Shown here piece by piece: positions 6,129 to 6,223 of a stretch of 6,223 nucleotides of DNA (position 1 is the first letter of the stretch; every line of letters starts with the position of its first letter). The stretch lies in assembly GCA_016763815.1 (NCBI GenBank), contig JAESTB010000232.1, forward strand, positions 1-6,223, read 5' to 3'. A program made the position numbers and the translations under genes. The DNA is from Arenicella sp. (lineage in GTDB: Bacteria > Pseudomonadota > Gammaproteobacteria > Arenicellales > Arenicellaceae). The notes beneath the pieces are model-generated. The model was not told the DNA's origin, searched no databases, and worked only from the letters and a program-made list of their open reading frames with translations.

Positions 6129-6223
6129 AATCAGCAAAGAAATTCGCCAAATGTCTCATGTTGTTAGTGATTAGTCGTAAGAAAAAGCAACATCTAGCAA
6201 TATTTTCCTGAAAACTTAAATTA

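Overview
This window looks like a chromosomal segment of a free-living, probably marine, gammaproteobacterium. The evidence is an MltD-type murein transglycosylase, a YafS-type methyltransferase and DnaQ in the enterobacterial neighbourhood order, plus an NhaB-type Na+/H+ antiporter very close to the Enterobacterales/Vibrio proteins. Base composition is moderate and even, and no insertion sequence, phage gene, tRNA, rRNA or CRISPR array is visible. The genus cannot be named from the sequence alone.

Layout: (1) 1-1332, minus strand: mltD, an outer-membrane lipoprotein lytic transglycosylase whose 3' end leaves the window inside its second LysM domain. (2) 1333-1442: divergent intergenic region holding a good minus-strand promoter whose predicted start point falls on the mltD ATG. 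(3) 1443-2219, plus strand: YafS-like methyltransferase-fold protein. (4) 2220-2516: 297 bases without a gene, where many relatives carry rnhA; it holds a hairpin, a 12-base tandem duplication and a small inverted repeat. (5) 2517-3254, plus: dnaQ, the proofreading subunit of DNA polymerase III, with all catalytic residues. (6) 3297-4301, plus: a 334-residue pentapeptide-repeat protein with 54 consecutive repeats in perfect register. (7) 4302-4464: convergent intergenic region with a perfect 15-bp-stem terminator. (8) 4465-5967, minus: nhaB. (9) 5968-6223: nhaB leader and upstream region with a candidate promoter and several palindromes.

The genes do not form one pathway. They are housekeeping functions: cell-wall turnover, replication fidelity and sodium/pH homeostasis. 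dnaQ and the pentapeptide-repeat gene lie 42 bases apart on the same strand and may be co-transcribed. The most unusual item is the pentapeptide-repeat protein: its quadrilateral helix should be long and unbroken, it ends in a basic, Phe-rich tail, and its function is unknown. No evident new multi-gene system is present.
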